DNA from: Acanthornis magna
Lineage: Eukaryota; Chordata; Aves; Passeriformes; Acanthizidae
DNA: 64,000 nt
Direction: 5' to 3'
NCBI GenBank assembly: GCA_036785705.1
Contig: JAWUZG010000056.1
Location: 17,094,001 to 17,158,000 of the forward strand
A model generated the notes under the pieces. That model was not told the DNA's origin. It made no database searches and saw nothing but the letters and a program-made list of their open reading frames with translations. Shown piece after piece: positions 50,326 to 63,925 of this stretch. Numbering within the stretch: the stretch's first letter is position 1; every line of letters starts with the position of its first letter. A program made the translations under genes and the position numbers.

Positions 50326-53300
50326 ACCAGAAAGATTTTAAGCTTTTTATTGACTCACTGTAAAACTTCTTTTTTTGGATGAGACAGAAAAAAACCTTAA
50401 CATTGTGAACATTGACTTTGCATATTTTAAAGGAACTACAAACCAAAGCAAACATCCAACATACTGGTTTTTGGTAAATAAAATTTAAACATTACATATT
50501 TACAAATCTACAACCATTCATTTAAAAAGTGCTGCTTGCAGACTAACAAAGTACCATTTTTAAATCCCAGTGAGATAATATCCAGAAATACCCCTCTCTA
50601 TTATTACTATTTGCATCTCCCATTTGTTACATAAAGATTTTACATGCAGGAATTTTCTCTTTCTTGGGATACAAATCATTTAATTTGCCAGTGGAAGTCA
50701 AATTCATCAGTCTGTAACTGTACCAACAGCAAACCTTCTCAAATGGGACACAGCAGTGTCAGAGAAACAGCACAATTTCTATTCACGTTTCAGTATTTCA
50801 TCTCCAATAATTATTCCAGTGGAACCATAAGTAAAGCAAAATATATATTGCACTGCAAATGTAAAACCTTTGTTTAAGGTTTTGGACATAAGCATTATTT
50901 AGTACACAAAAAGAGAAAATTCAGTTCGTACAAAATTTTAGATTGAAAATATGTCTCAAATATTTTATTTATTCATCTTTGTGGTATTGGAAAATATAGT
51001 CAAATTGCTTTCCTAATAAAGGACAGTGAGATTTGAAAACAGTTTCAACACTGAATTGTATGATGCTTAAAAATTATTGACCTCAGGATACGTTTGGAAC
51101 ATTATGACTTAAATGAGGAAAATTTCCCACTTATAGTATATTGTTATTCCGACTCTATTTTTATATATTTCTACAGTGGACTGACTTGCAACAGACTTTA
51201 TAAAACAATTCATTAAGCATAATGATTTCACTTGATGAGCTACTACATGATACAGTAATTTAAAGCACACCCAAATTAACATCAGCAAGGCTTCAGGAGT
51301 GCCACGCCGAGGATGCAGGAACAGAGGGATTGTTTGAGGGCTGCACGGACACTCCTGTTCCCAGTGCAGTACCCACTACCTGATCGTACTGCAGGATATT
51401 GGAAAGAAGGACAGCTTGTTGGGGTTCTCAGTCTGGAGGCAGTTGGCAGTACTTACAAGAAGGCTGGGGGAGAGTGGAGGAAGGGCCACGTGTGACAGTG
51501 GTGCCCCACAGCTGCACTAACACTCGCCGTGTCCTGAGACAGGGACCGGGCTCGGCGCTTCGGCCACCCCGCGGCTGGAGTGGGAAGCTGGGTCATAGCC
51601 CAGCCCCTCGAACGGCCCACGGCAGCTCTGGAAAAAGCATTTGCTCTCTTCTCCTTTCATGGCCTGAAGGTCCTATAGAACAGTGGCTGCTCCAGTGGCA
51701 AATGGGAAGCAGAACTGCAGGGAGCTGGGAGCACAACCTTACCCACGGCACACGCAGCTATGAGCCTAATCACAGCCACTACTGCAGGCAGGTTTGCCGT
51801 GGTAATGCAGCATTCCTACTGTACAGAGCAGAGCAGCCATGCACACTAAGGGGTACTTAGAGGGAATGTGCTCAAAAATAGCCTGTTTATTTCACACCAC
51901 TTCAGAGGAATGAAGAGGGTATGCCTACCATGTACCTGGGTAAAAAAAGGAGCTCCAGTTCATGCACAAGGAATACTGTACAAGCGTGGCAGTACAAAAG
52001 AGCATCACAAATTGTTAAAATAAATTAAATGTGAAAGATGCTGTAAGTGTAGCATTGCTAGCTCCACCTCAGGGTGGGGGGATACTTTCAAAAAGGTCAG
52101 CTACATAATTAGCAGCACGTTAGAGAAGAGGCATTACCCAATGGAAGTTGTATCCAAGACTACATCCTGCAATTATTATCAGCACATACCTGCAGCTCTA
52201 CACATTTTCATCCTTTCTTCTTATGGCAGCATCTTCTTACAACTTTACAGGGGTCTGGGAGGAGGTTACAGAGCTTCATAGCAGCATTACTTTCCATTTA
52301 AGCCTCTAAGGCTTGCTCTATTTCACTTAATAAAGTAAATGTGAGTTTTAAAGTTTATCACCTTTCTGTCTAACTAGATATTGCTGGTTTATTATACTTG
52401 CAAACTAAAGATGTTTTTAAAAACACCTACTGGTAGGCAGACTGCAATATAAAATCTAATGTAACAGCCGAATATTGGGAAGTATTATAACAGCAACAAC
52501 TAGAAGAAATTAGAACTGGAAAATCATTAGGATTACTTAAAATAAAGCTATTTGTTAAAGCATGATTTAATTTGTTTAGGGTGTTTTATACAGTTCAATG
52601 TCTGTTTTCCCACCTCCATACAAGACTTCTGATATTTTCCCTGTAGCCTACCTTCTGGTGAGGAGTTGCTATGTGACTGAGAGCACAGAACATTTTTTAA
52701 ATGTCTAGAACAAGAAAGCATGAGGCAAAAGCCATGACTCCACCACAAGGACTGATATAGCAGTTTTCTTCAGAGAAAAAAAAAATTGTTTTGCCTGTGA
52801 AATAGAGACAGAACATTCCAAGTATGTTTAACTAAGCGCAATATGCCCCAGTAAGTTACATTCCCTATAAATTCCCTGTAGCAAGTTTGCTGGATGTACT
52901 TGAGTTAGAAGCTTTGGATTGGCATTCTGCAGGTGTCATATTGAGTGTGTTTCAAACACAACCGCCAAGACTCTGAGCGCTGTGTGTTTATGGAGAACTC
53001 ACTCCATGCTGGCATTTGCTCTGTGTCACATCTGGAATGTGTGAGGCCACACTAACAAATGCCAACAGCTGAGATGGGCTGATTCCATAGCATAATCCAT
53101 AGGACTCTTCAATAGGCTTTCCCTTTCCTAGGGAGTGGGGAGGGAAGGGGACACAAGAGGGAGAGGAGATTTCTACAGAAGTGTTTCACAGAGATATCAG
53201 TGTGTTCATTAGAGTTTTGTAAAATTTACCATACCTTCTTTCTGATTGCTGTGGTAACACATTTTCCAAGTGTGCATGAGAGAAATCCTGGATCTCGAGT

Positions 53301-53929
53301 ACTGTCTAGGTGAAGGTTAACATTTTCTATTCTGCTTTAAAAACAAATCACTCTTCAAAAAGTAACTGGACAAGTTACTATAAATAGCAGTGTACTGCAA
53401 AAAAAATAAGCACTGTATTGCTTATGCAGCAAGTCCATTTAAAATTCACTCCAGTAATTTAAAAAAATTAAAAAAATATCAACTTACTATAAACAATTTA
53501 AAATATGTATAATACAACTTTGTATGCTCTTCATAACATCATGAATATTCTATGTAAACAATAGATTCTGAAGAATTTCCTTCGCTCACATTAGTTTCAG
53601 TGCATTGTTTCTGTCCACCTGTTACTTAATTTTTTTTTTTTTAAGGGAGCTGTAATATATTGTCCCAAGTCAGAGAACTGATTTTGTTTAGAACTTGCCT
53701 TTCCACACACCGATTTGCAGAAAGGACAAGGGACAGGGAAATAATATTTGGCCCATTTTGCTCTCTGTCCATCTCCACAACTGTAGCCAGGCCGAATTTC
53801 CCGAGGCCTCCTGCCACAGTCCGTCATACGCACGTTCCTGAACACTGAAGACTGAGATGTTCCTTGTGACTGAAGTGGTTATTTTACACAGGGATACGTC
53901 ATAGATATCACCTCTTTAGCCAGATATAT
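50326..53929 (-). other. DENND4A: DENND4A 3' UTR (probable extent)
   Basis: This 3.6-kb AT-rich stretch follows the DENND4A stop at 53930-53932 on the minus strand. A long 3' UTR is usual for DENND4A. No coding exon fits inside it. A less AT-rich block at about 51290-51860 stands out. The far end is inferred from the minus-strand AATAAA at 50346-50351. Confidence 0.6.
50346..50351 (-). terminator. DENND4A: DENND4A poly(A) signal AATAAA (minus strand)
   Basis: TTTATT on the plus strand gives AATAAA on the minus strand, with probable cleavage near 50325-50335. Another candidate lies at 50231-50236. Either leaves less than 0.8 kb between the convergent SLC24A1 and DENND4A transcript ends. Confidence 0.5.
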
Positions 53930-56900
53930 TTAAAGATATGGTTCTCCAAAAATCTTTCTGCATTCCATCACTCCAGTGCTCGGTGGTCTATCGCAGTTAT
54001 GAGTGCTCTTCACTTGATTAGCGGTGAGACGATCATAGGCCATTTTGTACTCTCTGTCAAAAGCATCTGCAGGAAGGGAAAAACAACTTTAGATACCGAG
54101 CTCAAAAACACAACCCAAATGCCATGACAGCTGCATTTATCAGCAGAAAATATCTGTAAAGTCTTTTTATTTGGCACTTACCATAGAATGGCACAAATGT
54201 AATCTACAGATCATTTTTTTTCTGGAATCTGAACAACTAAGTTTGCATAAATTCATCATCTGTGCTCATTTGAATAGTTGGCAGAACTCACCTATATCAA
54301 TGTTATCTCTTCCCAGAGCAACAAGTGAAAGAAACAATATTTCTCTGTAAAGGCTCCTGAAATGGTAAAAAACCCAATCAATTTATATACTGCACTGATG
54401 CAGCACAAAACAATCTCTATTAAAATTGATGGAAGCATTTAAAGATAACTTACTATTAAAAAGATGCATTTTGAACATAATTCCTGATTGTACCTCCAAA
54501 ATATTGTCATTTCTGAGCTCTGGAGAATGCCCTGCCCCACATTTGGGCATCACCCATGGCAGGTCCCCTGGGAGTTGCACAAGTGCATGTGGAGAGAATC
54601 TTGCACCTAAACTCAACCAAATTCCACCAAACTTAACCAGGCAAGGAGTTTGCTTTTCTGCATTTTCACAATAGATTGAAAAAGCAGGAAGATAAGCAAA
54701 TAAACACTTTGTCAGTGCTCCAGCTGTTGACAAGACTGTTACATATCCTACCATAAATCAGTAAATTCAGGCAAGAAATAGAAATTCAAAGGAGTTAATG
54801 TTTACTAATTCCACTGCTAATGGAAAAAACCCCCTTCCTAAATATGAGACATAACATCCCAGTTCCTTTTCTGTCCTCTACTGAAGACTTAAAAAGAAAA
54901 CCCAAATCTACCCCTACACCCTATAAACAGTATAGGGTTTTTATTTTAAAAAGCCCACTAATATATAAATAACATTTAATAATAAAATATACACGCATAT
55001 ATATACACACTCCCTACTTCCCATCATTCAGAGGTAAGAACAAGAGGTGGCTCTAAAGGGGAGGGGGAGAGGAAAAAGCAAAAAACAAAAAAAACCAAAA
55101 AAAAAAAACAAAAAAAAAGGAGAAATTAAGTTTGTGAAAGTTACCATAAAAAAAAAAATTTACCAGAGTGAAAAATATGAGAACAATGGTAAAAATTAGT
55201 GCTTTTTCTTTAAAAAACGCACTAAGAAAATATAATTAATAACCTGATTATCATCCAACTCTGCTCTGGTTAGTCACATTGTTCTTACCTCTGTCTTTTA
55301 ATATGTGGCCACTTGTTGAGCCTCTCCAATATCTGACTCATTGGTCCATACACATCATTCATCTTAATGCTTTTCACCATACTCCTCAAGAGCTCCTGGT
55401 TAAAGGAGTCATCATCTTTTTGCAATAACTGGACCATTGGGTACTTCTGGGCTGAAAAACATTAGAAAGGCTGTAAGAATAAATAGATTCTTTGTGTAGG
55501 GAGCACAAAGTTGTTAAAAAAGGGTGGAAGGCTACAGAAACTGTGAAAATATTGACATGTATGTAGTGAACAAAACATCAAGTCAGAAAATTATCAATGC
55601 AAAACATAAAAAGCACATAAGAAAACTCAACAGTTGCAATGGGCCATGAGCTGTTTTCAGGCGTGTGATCCAACACCAGCAACAAAACTGAGTAAGCAAA
55701 TTCTAAAAATAAGAACATGAGCTAAGTGGATGAATGGCATCAATGAAACATATTCCCTCTCATTCCTCCCTTCCCAGTGAAGAAAAAGCCACTGGCAATA
55801 CCAGCCAATGATTTGAAACAGAAATGCCGGAAAACTAAACTCGTTCAGGCAGCTTATTGCTAAGCACAGAACCAAGGTCCCTCCCAAAACAAGTCACACA
55901 AACTGACGATAGCAACACCAAACTTGACACTCACTCTCAAACAAAAGAGTGCGATTTTGACCTGCAAGACAAAAAGCAGTATGATCAAATACCAGTATTA
56001 TAGCTTGAGTGAACTATTGACAAAGACATCTTTTCTCAACACACATGCTTCGGTTGCTCAAAATGGAAATTGCTATTAAATATCACCAAAATCCACAAGG
56101 AATAAAACTTACTCTGAGCATTCCACAGAATATACAGAGGCTGCCTCGGATCCTGATGCAATTTCATATTGTCCCATAGCATCTGAATAAGAACATATTT
56201 ACTGTCCTCTGACATACAGTTCCGTGGAATCTGAACAGGAGAATGCACAAAAAGACATTTTATTACAAAGTCATGACAAAGGAGGTCTGTTTTTAACATG
56301 CATCTTCACATCTATAGGCACGCTCGTGATAAAAAGTTGCTATTAAAACTAGAGAAAGCTAAATCTGAACAGGATTGTCAGTGACATGGTAAATGAGTGT
56401 TTTGCCTATTTTCTGCAGTCCTAAAATCTAAACTTCCTCCTCCTAGTGCTTAGCTACTCAAACAGCAACAAAACTGACTAGAAACTTATCTTATTTGAAA
56501 CTGAGGCTCACAAATGGCAGTGTGACAAGTAAGAGCCACCACAAGTACTGTTGAGCACAAGTTTCAGAGTTTTGCATATTTTCCTTCAGCTGACACATTC
56601 TTTGCCAATTCAGGACTGGGCCCAGCATATTGCAAGATGCATTTCTAAGACTTGCTGAATTATCTAATGATTTCCTATATGGGAAAACAACCATTTCTCA
56701 TATGTCAGTGTTTTCTGATTCCGTACCTTGGAGTTCTTATTGCAGTGCTCAGAAGAAAGTATTAATCCTGGTAAGTTGCTGGGCAAGTCCAAGCGCCTGA
56801 AATACCACACCAAATTCCAGAACACAATGGGATGATGATCTACAAAGTCTGCCACCGTTATTGCATGATCCCCTTCATTTTCAAGTAGGCTTTCAAGCTC

Positions 56901-59900
56901 TTTCCATACCACGAGAGGACTGAGGTAAGGAACCGTTATAGGATCAGGACTTGGCAAGCGCCATTCCAGGCCCAAGGAATCCTGCAATAAGAAAGAAACA
57001 ATGCTATTAGTTGGAATGTAACTGTCTTTATAAAGTCTTATAAATCCTTTTGTTCCCTATGAGACACAGCAACATCTAAAAGCTACTAACTAACACTAGA
57101 TTAAATATGATCTTATATTTACTGTAATTTAGGAAGGTTAATTTTGCTCTCCCCTAGTTAATGCTGTTACACATTTCTCTAATCTATGGCAAACATGAAA
57201 AAAAAAGACATTTAAGGTAGAAAAACTACACACTGTTGGTCCTTGCAAAGTAGCAGGCAGGCTACCAGTAGGAATGATATGGCTGATCTTCTGGTTTTCC
57301 TTCTCATCTTCTTCCAAAGGACCAAAAGTACTGATACTCCTTGCTACAGGGTGACTTGTACATTCTGACCCAGAGGTATTTTGTCTTCTTCCTGAGGGGA
57401 TCTGGATACTTCTGGCATAAACATTGTCATGCTGCTTAGATTTGCTAGAAGAGAGGGGGGAAAAAAAAGAAAAAAAAGAATCTCAGCTTTTTGTTTTACT
57501 CTGAGTGCTCAAACATGTACACAGACAGACAGAAATAAACTGGAAATAATGGACCTGACAGTTTGAATTCTGCCTTGTCAGCCATCACACTCATTCATGT
57601 TGTAGTGCAAGTTTTATTCCCCCTTGCACTGATGATGAACACGATCGTCCTCAAAAGAGTTCATAAAACTTGCAGAATTACAAATGCCAACATGAATTTT
57701 TGTATTAGGGATGAAATGGTGCATATCAGGCAGGGAAAGCATGATGTGGCCAGCTGAGAGGTAAGAGAGAGGCAGCAGAGAGATCCTCTCTCAGATCAAT
57801 CCCTCCTCTTCAAAGAGTATAACATAAATTTATTTCAGTTGATTAAAATACATGCATACTCACAGAGAAGTTGAGGAATTTCTAGGCAGGAAATGCACAT
57901 TTACCTATTTGAATTGATATCCTCTTGGACAGACATCAGGGATGTAGTGAGGCCAACAGTGGCCGTGGTGTTACAGGATTTCCCACTCTGATTAGAAAAA
58001 AGGGATGGGAACTGCATATTTTCTGTGGAAGGGCTGGACTTCAGAAAATACCTGTAGGGAAAGCAAGAGCTTAACACTATGCAAAAAAACCCCCAAAAAA
58101 CCCAAAACAAAAACCACGTCCCAGTGATGAGCGTTCAAAATTGAGGAAAATTCAAATGTTCTTACCGTCCAGGCCGCCGAAGATCTCTGATTTCTATGCT
58201 TAAAAAAGGCAGAAATAAATTGCCACAGAAGGGACAGGTGGTATTGAGATTCGAATCATCTGCTGTCCACCCTGCCATGATTTCTTCATCATGAACCAAG
58301 CAGTCACAAGTGCGACATCGAGAACAACTTGAGATGAGGACCTGCAAAGGGCAGGAACAGAATCCACTAGAACATGTTCTCAAAGCCACTCTTCTGTCAC
58401 AAAGCACTTAAAACTACACCCAAAATCTTTGCCCTTTGATGGCTATTCCTCCCCACTTGCATACAAGTTCATCCTCTTATTGCTTCTCAGATTAAAATTT
58501 AAAAAATTATTTATTAATTTTTCTATTAAAAATAACACATAATTTGTAATCTGCAAGCATAGAAGTACAAGAATATTTATGCAGCTACATAAGTTATGAT
58601 TAGAATTTAAACACTCTTCTGTAGTGACAGTCAGTATTATAGAAATGGGAAAAAAAAGACACAAATGAACAGGCATTAACCTAAATCCAGTGGTGGGGGC
58701 GGGGGGAAAGGAAACAAAATAATGAAGAGCCACCCAAACCAGCCTAACGGTGGAAAGTGATCTTACTAGAAGTTACACCAAGAAATAGGTAGTTCTCTCT
58801 TCTGTATTTTTAAACATACAATGCTGCTTAAGACTTGGTATTTTCACTTTACACAAATTTATCTCCACAAGGGATTAACATGCCTGAATTCAATTGCATT
58901 CAATAGCAAACTCTTGAGAACTGAAGCTTTAAGGACCAAAAGATGTGACTGAAATAAAGACCTTTCTAGAGCAGGATTTGAAATTAAATCTACTTTGTGA
59001 CAGAAATATCCATCTGTCTTTCAGTGTATTAGTTTAAAGCTTTGAACTTTCCCAGAGATACAGATAATATTCATATTTAAAGACACATGCTCCTAGTCCA
59101 TCAGTTAAAGTCAGTAAATCATGCTGTACCTCCATGGCGTAGTTCTGGAACACGCTGGTACTGCTTGTGCTGCAAGAAGATACCAACTCTGATTTGTCAG
59201 GTAAAGGGAACTTGGAAAGAGAACCTGTTAACAGAAGAGACCCAAAGTACCAGTTATTCAGAAAATTCATTTTTAGCACCCTGTTTTTCTGCTCAAACAA
59301 TACTGCAGTTATAATAAAACGTGTGATGGAAGATGCAACAAATGAGATACACTGGTACAGAACTGTGGAGTGTGAGGCTGCCATCTGCCCAGCACCAACC
59401 ACGGCAAAAATAAAAGCTACCAACAAACAATTTCCATATGTTCAGTTTTTGTTAGCAACAGTTGGTAGCTTGGAAACAAATTTTAAGTAATTCATAGACA
59501 CACTTTCTGTGTGGACAAAAACTAGGGAAGGACAAGAGGTGCTGTTTGTACCCCACAATGACATCAGAAACTGATACAACAGTCATGACCAATTAGCCAG
59601 CACAGATTAGGAAAAAAAATCTACAAAGTCTGTCTGATAGTCAGCTTCAAGAGTGGCTTGCATAAAACTATAACAGATTTGAAAAAAAAATTTTTTACGA
59701 CTTTTAGAAAATAGAACCAGACCAATAAAGTTACCATTAGAATGTTTTTATAGATGTTTTCTGGAGCTGTACAGCTTACACAAATAAGGTGTTCACATGA
59801 ATAATCAAGGACCCAAAGGGTTTACTATTTGAGTAAGAGTGTTCAGGTAGTCAAAGAAAAATTTACTTCTTCCACAAAAAGGACTAAGGACTAGGATGAT

Positions 59901-62900
59901 CTAAACTGAGAATTATGAAAGAACAAGTTTTAAAACTGGAATGAATTTGTTCAGATTGATGAATGCAATGCAAAAGCTGTCTCTTACCACACTGGTCAAA
60001 TTGTTTAGCTGAGCCATCGTGGGAAGCTGAGCTTTCCAGGCTTGTCTTGCTGAGGCTAATTCCCTTAATTTCTGATGTGGTATTCTCCTGAGGAGAAGCA
60101 CTTTCAAAATCGTTGCAGACATCTTCATCAGTGAGAGAAGTAGATTCTGAGTCCAGAGCTCCAAGAGACGAAACACTTGCTCGGTCTGAATTTTGATCCT
60201 GAGAGAAGAAAAATTCCAGTGAGAAAATGAAAGGAAAGCAAAAATATTTCCTAAAGAAAGGGGCAGCCTTCTTTGTCTCAGTAAATTCAATGCATGACCC
60301 TTCCTCCTTGGAGAATCCCAGACCTGTATTCAGAACTGATGCAAGACAAGGCAAGTTCCACTCTGGGTTAAATGGCTACACCAGGATTCTTTTTTAAAGA
60401 TTCTCCTAATAAAAACAACTGAGTGAAAACATAACCATTTTAATTCTATATTTTTTCACCCTATTGCTACAAGAATTATCAGCAGCTGGAGGAATATGTG
60501 AGGAAAGATAGAGCAAGTGTCTCTCTTCATTCCCAAGGACTGGGAACAAAAGGAGTTTTGGCTTGAATTGGTAGCAGCCAAGAACATTCTAACAAATTAC
60601 CTCAGGTCAAAACTAGCTTTAAGTTACTTTGCAAACCAATACAAGCAGATTTTCCCTTATTAATAAAAGCAATAAAGACTTTAAAACAGTACTTGTTTAT
60701 TTAAATATTTCTTCTTTAAATTAAAAAGTGAAGTCACAGAAGTCTTTGTTCTGTCAACACACTATGCTATACTTGCTTTCTCCCATTAAATAAACTCAGA
60801 ATCCAGGCTAGACTAAATTTTATTCAGGACAATAAAATTAGGGTCCTGGTAAATCAAACATGACTAAAACAACTTAATGTACATAGTCTACAATGACACA
60901 GGTAATTCAAGGGATTCTTCACATGAGAGTCAGCAACTAAACCTTCACAAAACTTTTTCCTTAATTCATAGGTTTTTAATAAATATTTACCTTTGCAGAT
61001 GCAGCATACATTGCAAATTTGGAGTACCACTTGCTTGCTTTCTCTGCAACCCCTTTTCCAGCAGAGAACATGCTGCTTTTCAGAACATCAAACTTGGGAG
61101 TTAACAGAGTGTCCAAGTTGAAGGATGGTGATGACACAAGTGTTAATGCACTGGTTGTATCCTGCTCCTTGGCTGGACTGTTTGGGGAATAAGCTGGGGA
61201 AGACCATAGCCTGTCTCTTGGCCTTTCTTCATTTTTTGCATGATAACTCTTGGATTTGGTAAGACTGGGTGGCCTTGGGGAGTTTGGGGGAAGGCTGGAC
61301 CTCCTACAAGGCTGGATAATGGTTGGGCTCCTTTTATTAGCATTTCTGTCATCGCAGGGTTTTTGCAACTCAATGCTTGGGGCACGACTGGACAAAGGGC
61401 TGCTCATATTGTTCATGTACATGACTATTTCTTCAGCTAAATCTCTTCTTGCAGATGGAGTAGAAACACTTCTGTCATCCTCCTCCTCCTCATCCTCTTT
61501 CTGCTGTTCTGTCTCAGCAACTAGCAGAGACAACGGATCAAACCCAGTTTCAACATCTGTCTTTTCCACTGGCTTTACTGGAAAGCTGCTCTTTCTTTGC
61601 AACCTTCTAGATTTTTCACTGGAAGTTTTCACTGCTGTAGGTGTTTCAGGTTCAGCATCCAGGTCTTCCAGATCAAAGATAACAGGAGACTCTGTTTTAT
61701 CTGCAAAACTGCCATCAAAGGCTGCATCTTCATCACTGGATTCTTTCTCCAGGCTTTCTCTCTTAGATTCTAAAGAGGAAGTTCTAATATTAAGAGTTTT
61801 TGGCCTTATGCTTTTCTGTAATGCACTAGATAGAATTTTGGCATCAGCTCCCAGTTTTTCAACAATTTCTCCAGGGTTTGCTTCCTGGTTGATTCTGTTC
61901 ATCATGAGTCCCACTAAGCCATCTCCACTCAGGTTCCGGTTCCTGCTTTCCCACGGTATCTCCCTTAAGTCAGCTTCTACTGCACTTTTATGTCTCTTTC
62001 TCAAGGATTTACTTTTTATAACTTCTGCTTCACTGGCATCCTCAAAAGATGATGTAAACAGCAGCCCTACAGAACTCTCTGAAAAACAGATGCAACAAGG
62101 TTGTTTGTTGCTATACAAGAAAACTAAACAAAAGTACAAAAGAACACGAATTTGTCTAATCTTTCCAACATTTTACAACATGGAGACATAAAACTGCACA
62201 AGAATTGAAATATTTTCCCCTCCACTCACCCCTGCTCCGTTCTGCCACGGTATTGTCAACGGTGCCGTTGAGCCGCACGATGTTGGAAGAGGCTTTGTCA
62301 TTCCTGGAGTTCTGATAATTCAGTTTAGGCAGGCAGTCCCCACTCCCTTTTGTGCTCTCCACTTCAGATACTGCAGACAGAACAATAAAGAATTATAGTA
62401 TTACAGAATCAAAGGAATTCCACTGAAATCTCAAGTTCCCATTACCTACTGGATACCTCCAAGAAGATGGGATGTTGTACCCATCCCGTGATGCACAGGC
62501 TGACATCTGCTCGGGCAGAAGTTTTCACTGGGAATATATAACTCCCAGCATTACTTTTGTAACTGGAAGTTTCATCAGCTTCTCTATACAGAGCCCAAAA
62601 GTCATTCTAAAATTTGTGGTGGTTTTAGAGATTAAGACCACCCTTGTTCACTTGCAGAGAAGAGGTATAAGAGTATTTTTTCTCCTGTTTCACACAGATC
62701 TCATCTCCCCCAGGACTGCACAGCAGAAATGAAGCAAATGGGAATATTCATATTCACCTCTTTCAGATATGAAACAAAAATTCTGTTGCAGGTGACTATC
62801 CAAAATAGAGAATTACTTCTCTAAGGGATTTCAGACAAGTTGTTTTCAAAAGTGCAAAATGTTTTAGCACATCATATCATTATGGAGAGCCACAAATGTC

Positions 62901-63925
62901 TTGATTACGACCAAAAGTAATAAATTAGGCAGAATTCACATTTTCTGCATCCTCAAAAGTTTTATTAAACCTAAATAACTTGTCTGTGATTTTACATATA
63001 TGTTCTTATGGTCATGGGTAAGAGAACTTTTCAAGCAAATTGAAGAAAAAAATACCACTGCTAGAAGGAAGATTGTGGTGAAAAACTCTGAAACAGCTTT
63101 TCTAATTCCGTATTTTTCAGACTTTTACATCACTTGGCAATGGGATAGTTAACTCAAATAGTAGGGAAAAGCACACTGAAGAGTGTAAACAATTACATTA
63201 CTAGGAGAACGTTTACTAAGTACAGTATTTTCCATGAATATACATGGGAATCTGTAGTACTTATACATTTCTGGTGCACAGTCTGATCTTCTATGTTCTT
63301 GCATGAAATCGATGCTGCTCAACTGCAGTTGGGGGAATCAAGAGCAGCAGATGCAAAACTTGAAGAAAAAAGCCTTCTTATTCTAATGCATTTCCCAAAC
63401 TTTGAGAATTCCAAGGAGCTGGGTGATTTAGACCTCTCAGACTTGCAAAATTCCAGCTGTTCTCCTCTTACAGGATTTATAACGAAACTAGACTGGTAGA
63501 AAAGGTTTTTCTGTAGATTATGCCTGTAAGGCAATTTCATTTTTTTTAAAGACAAAAACATGAAGCTATAATTATCATTAAGCCTTTATGCTACCATTAT
63601 CACTTATTTGAAACAGAAGAGAAAAAAGAACTGTAATTTTCAAAGTTAAACCATTAGACATCCAGAAAATTGCATTTAGAGAAAGAACTTCAGGCAGTGG
63701 CATAAACTGGCATTATCACACACAGTCACAGTGAGAAATCAGCTGTCCCACTTAGCTTTTGCTGAAATCCCTATTTATCCCCAATGAACCAGATATCTGT
63801 ATTCACGAGATACATACGAGAACTGGAGTCACTCTCTCTCTTGTCCTCCTTTTGTTCTTGGATGTCTTGAAGACAAGTTTTCCCTTGCTTGGCTTCTTCT
63901 TTGAGTGATGTGTTATTGCCAGTGT
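53930..63925 (-). CDS. DENND4A: DENND4A (MYCPBP/IRLB), RabGEF, C-terminal part (13 exons, cut by the right edge)
   Basis: DENND4A is a cytoplasmic DENN-domain guanine nucleotide exchange factor, reported for Rab10. Exons in reading order: 63818-63925, 62230-62370, 60991-62078, 59988-60198, 59130-59224, 58166-58341, 57905-58051, 57234-57444, 56727-56981, 56113-56230, 55289-55451, 54292-54356 and 53930-54066. All phases join, giving about 970 residues, roughly the C-terminal half of the family's ~1,860 aa. The N-terminal DENN modules lie off-window. The 1,088-nt exon encodes a disordered Ser/Glu-rich segment with an acidic run ([10 protein letters not shown]) and proline-rich patches. The exon at 58166-58341 has paired cysteines (CSRCRTCDC and CPFCGN) that look like a zinc-binding fold. 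The conserved tail runs [37 protein letters not shown], and ends FGEPYL. Paralogues DENND4B and DENND4C are less likely given the neighbour SLC24A1. Confidence 0.93.
54955..55015. repeat. AT-rich/ATA simple repeat in a DENND4A intron
   Basis: Short AATA, ATATA and TATACAC runs lie between DENND4A exons 54292-54356 and 55289-55451. It is low-complexity sequence with no element recognisable. Confidence 0.6.
55072..55124. repeat. A-rich simple repeat in a DENND4A intron
   Basis: A long A tract with scattered C follows a GA-rich stretch. On the DENND4A strand it is a T-rich tract just downstream of the exon at 55289-55451. It may be the tail of a decayed retroposon, but no body is seen. Confidence 0.7.

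Noticed and set aside
61250..62191. 313-codon plus-strand ORF
   Set aside because: It is the antisense shadow of the large DENND4A exon (60991-62078), which has matching splice sites and phase on the minus strand.
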